Shown: piece by piece, positions 12,754-13,967 of the stretch
Numbering within the stretch: position 1 is the first letter of the stretch
How the letters are laid out: each line of letters starts with the position of its first letter
Assembly (NCBI GenBank): GCA_910578965.1
Contig: CAJTSP010000066.1
Coordinates: 1 to 13,967, forward strand
Direction: 5' to 3'
DNA length: 13,967 bases
DNA from: an uncultured Oscillospiraceae bacterium
GTDB taxonomy: Bacteria; Bacillota; Clostridia; Oscillospirales; Ruminococcaceae
Made by a program: the position numbers and the translations under genes
The notes under the pieces: generated by a model
Told to the model about the DNA's origin: nothing
What the model saw: only the letters and a program-made list of their open reading frames with translations
Databases searched by the model: none

Positions 12754-13967
12754 CTACCCCGGCAGGCTGTTCAGCACACCTTGGGCGATGGCGCCGGCCT
12801 CGATCCAGATGGTAGTCTCGTCCGCCACCTTCTCGTACTCCACCGGGTCGGTCATAAAGCCGGTTTCCAACAGCACCGCCGGGCAGATGTTGGAGCGGGT
12901 AACATAGAAGTAATCGTAGAACACCCCGCGCTGGCGTCGGTTTGCCGCGCCGCCCACCGCGGCCACCAGGTTTTCGGCCAGGGGCTTGCCCTCAGTGTAG
13001 AACCAGTAGGCCTCAATGCCGCCCTTGTTGGTCAGGTCGGTAACGAGGGCGGCGCTGTTGTGGTGTACCGCGATAAAGAAGTCCGGTTTAGCCTCGTTGA
13101 GCATCTCCACCCGCTCGCCCAGGGTGTAAAAGACGTCGGTATCGCGGGTCATCAGCACGGTAGCGCCTAACTGCTCCAGCCGGGCCTTGGCCGCCAGGCC
13201 CAGCGCCAGGTTCACGTCCTTTTCCTGCGGGGCGGCGGTCCCCGCCGCCCCCATCGCGCCGGTATCGGTGTCGCCGTGGCCGGGGTCCAGCAGCACCGTA
13301 ATCCCGGCCAACGGGGTCGAAGCGTCCCCACGGCGGGGGGTGCGCTTTAAGTAGATCTGGGTGGTGCCGTCGATGTAATCCACATGGTAGCCCCAGAGGG
13401 GGGCATCGTCCGAAAAATTCATGGTCACCGAAAAGCCGGTGTTTACCTCGCCGGCCTCAAAGCTCTGCACCATCCCGGTGGATTCGGGCCACTGCCCGGT
13501 AAAGCTGGCCGAGTAAAATTGCAAGGTGAGCAGGTTGCCCTCCCAAATGTGGTAATACAGCGGGGTGCCGCTGCCCTCAAACCGCAGTATTTCATCGCCG
13601 TTTTCCAGCTCCTGCACGCTCACGCCGGTAAAGGCGGCATCCGGCTCGTTCACCAGCTCGCAGTCCTTTGCCAGCACAAAATCGCCGCTCTGCAACTGGT
13701 AGGCAAAGGTGTACTTGCCCCCGTAGGTCATCGGCAGGCTTTGGGCCACCTCGGCCAACGCCCCCTCGTAGGCGGTCATTACAATGGCATCCGGGTTGCC
13801 GGGCGCACTCAGTACGCTGGCAAGGGTTGTGTTGATCCGCAGCTTGGTACCCCAGGGCGCCGCCACCGACCCATCGCTGGTGGGCGGGGTGCCGCTCCAG
13901 CCGGAGGAGGAGCGGCGGTTGAAAGTAATGGAGGCCCGCTCACCCCCCTGCTCGGCCACAATGGTGT
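12754..13967 (-). CDS. N-acetylmuramoyl-L-alanine amidase (Amidase_3), N-terminus beyond the right edge
   Basis: Zinc-dependent cell-wall hydrolase cleaving the bond between N-acetylmuramic acid and the stem peptide. About 404 codons are visible and the frame stays open through the edge; the GTG at 13957-13959 lacks a ribosome binding site and is probably internal. Counting from that GTG, residues about 140-207 form a beta-rich segment (LTLQFYSASF, FSVTMNF, WGYHVDYIDGTTQIYLKR) resembling an AMIN-like wall-targeting domain. The catalytic domain runs from about 219 to 401: zinc ligands His228 (LLDPGHGD), Glu246 (EKDVNLAL) and His299 (AVHHNS), and catalytic Glu365 (LLETGFMTDP). The domain is complete and ends normally with TAG. 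It should act outside the membrane, though the signal or anchor would be outside the window. Confidence 0.93.
   Translation of the reverse strand, partial: TIVAEQGGERASITFNRRSSSGWSGTPPTSDGSVAAPWGTKLRINTTLASVLSAPGNPDAIVMTAYEGALAEVAQSLPMTYGGKYTFAYQLQSGDFVLAKDCELVNEPDAAFTGVSVQELENGDEILRFEGSGTPLYYHIWEGNLLTLQFYSASFTGQWPESTGMVQSFEAGEVNTGFSVTMNFSDDAPLWGYHVDYIDGTTQIYLKRTPRRGDASTPLAGITVLLDPGHGDTDTGAMGAAGTAAPQEKDVNLALGLAAKARLEQLGATVLMTRDTDVFYTLGERVEMLNEAKPDFFIAVHHNSAALVTDLTNKGGIEAYWFYTEGKPLAENLVAAVGGAANRRQRGVFYDYFYVTRSNICPAVLLETGFMTDPVEYEKVADETTIWIEAGAIAQGVLNSLPG

Noticed and set aside
13957..13959. GTG as the true start of the amidase gene
   Set aside because: No ribosome binding site precedes it, no signal peptide follows, and the frame remains open to the window edge, so the gene most likely begins outside the window.

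Overview
The window looks like the chromosome of a GC-rich gut Firmicute, most likely in the Oscillospiraceae/Ruminococcaceae (Faecalibacterium/Subdoligranulum/Gemmiger-like). This is an inference from overall protein character, high GC coding sequence, strong AGGAGG-type ribosome binding sites and AT-rich promoter islands. No rRNA or tRNA is present to place it firmly, so the genus is a guess.

Layout: positions 1-52 hold the first codons of a minus-strand gene that runs off the left edge (possibly an Hpt-domain protein). A long AT-rich divergent intergenic region (53-898) follows, with candidate promoters in both directions and a structured leader. A complete oligopeptide/dipeptide ABC importer then runs on the plus strand: two permeases (oppB, oppC), two ATPases (oppD, oppF, overlapping by ATGA) and, after a 416-nt gap holding a 28-bp perfect palindrome and a candidate promoter, the lipoprotein binding protein (oppA), closed by a strong intrinsic terminator. 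The binding protein captures peptides outside, the permease pair forms the channel and the ATPase pair drives uptake.

From 7032 onward single genes alternate with long repeat-rich, non-coding stretches: a HAD phosphatase (minus), a branched-chain aminotransferase (plus, ilvE), a small bacterial-PH-domain protein (plus), a small zinc-ribbon protein (minus), a WYL-type transcriptional regulator (minus) and an N-acetylmuramoyl-L-alanine amidase cut by the right edge (minus).

The most unusual content is in the repeats. Two 315-bp copies (9688-10002 and 11188-11502) differ at only two positions and lie in inverted orientation around the PH-domain and zinc-ribbon genes, so each of these convergent genes has the same hairpin-packed element upstream in the same relative orientation. 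A second module made of GC-rich hairpins starts a few bases after the stop codons of both the HAD and ilvE genes, in the same orientation relative to each gene. A 47-bp direct repeat brackets the PH-domain gene, and a fragment of it recurs near 7331-7360. Together they resemble a mosaic interspersed repeat system (analogous in design to BIME/REP elements). No transposase or recombinase gene is visible, and I do not recognise the family.
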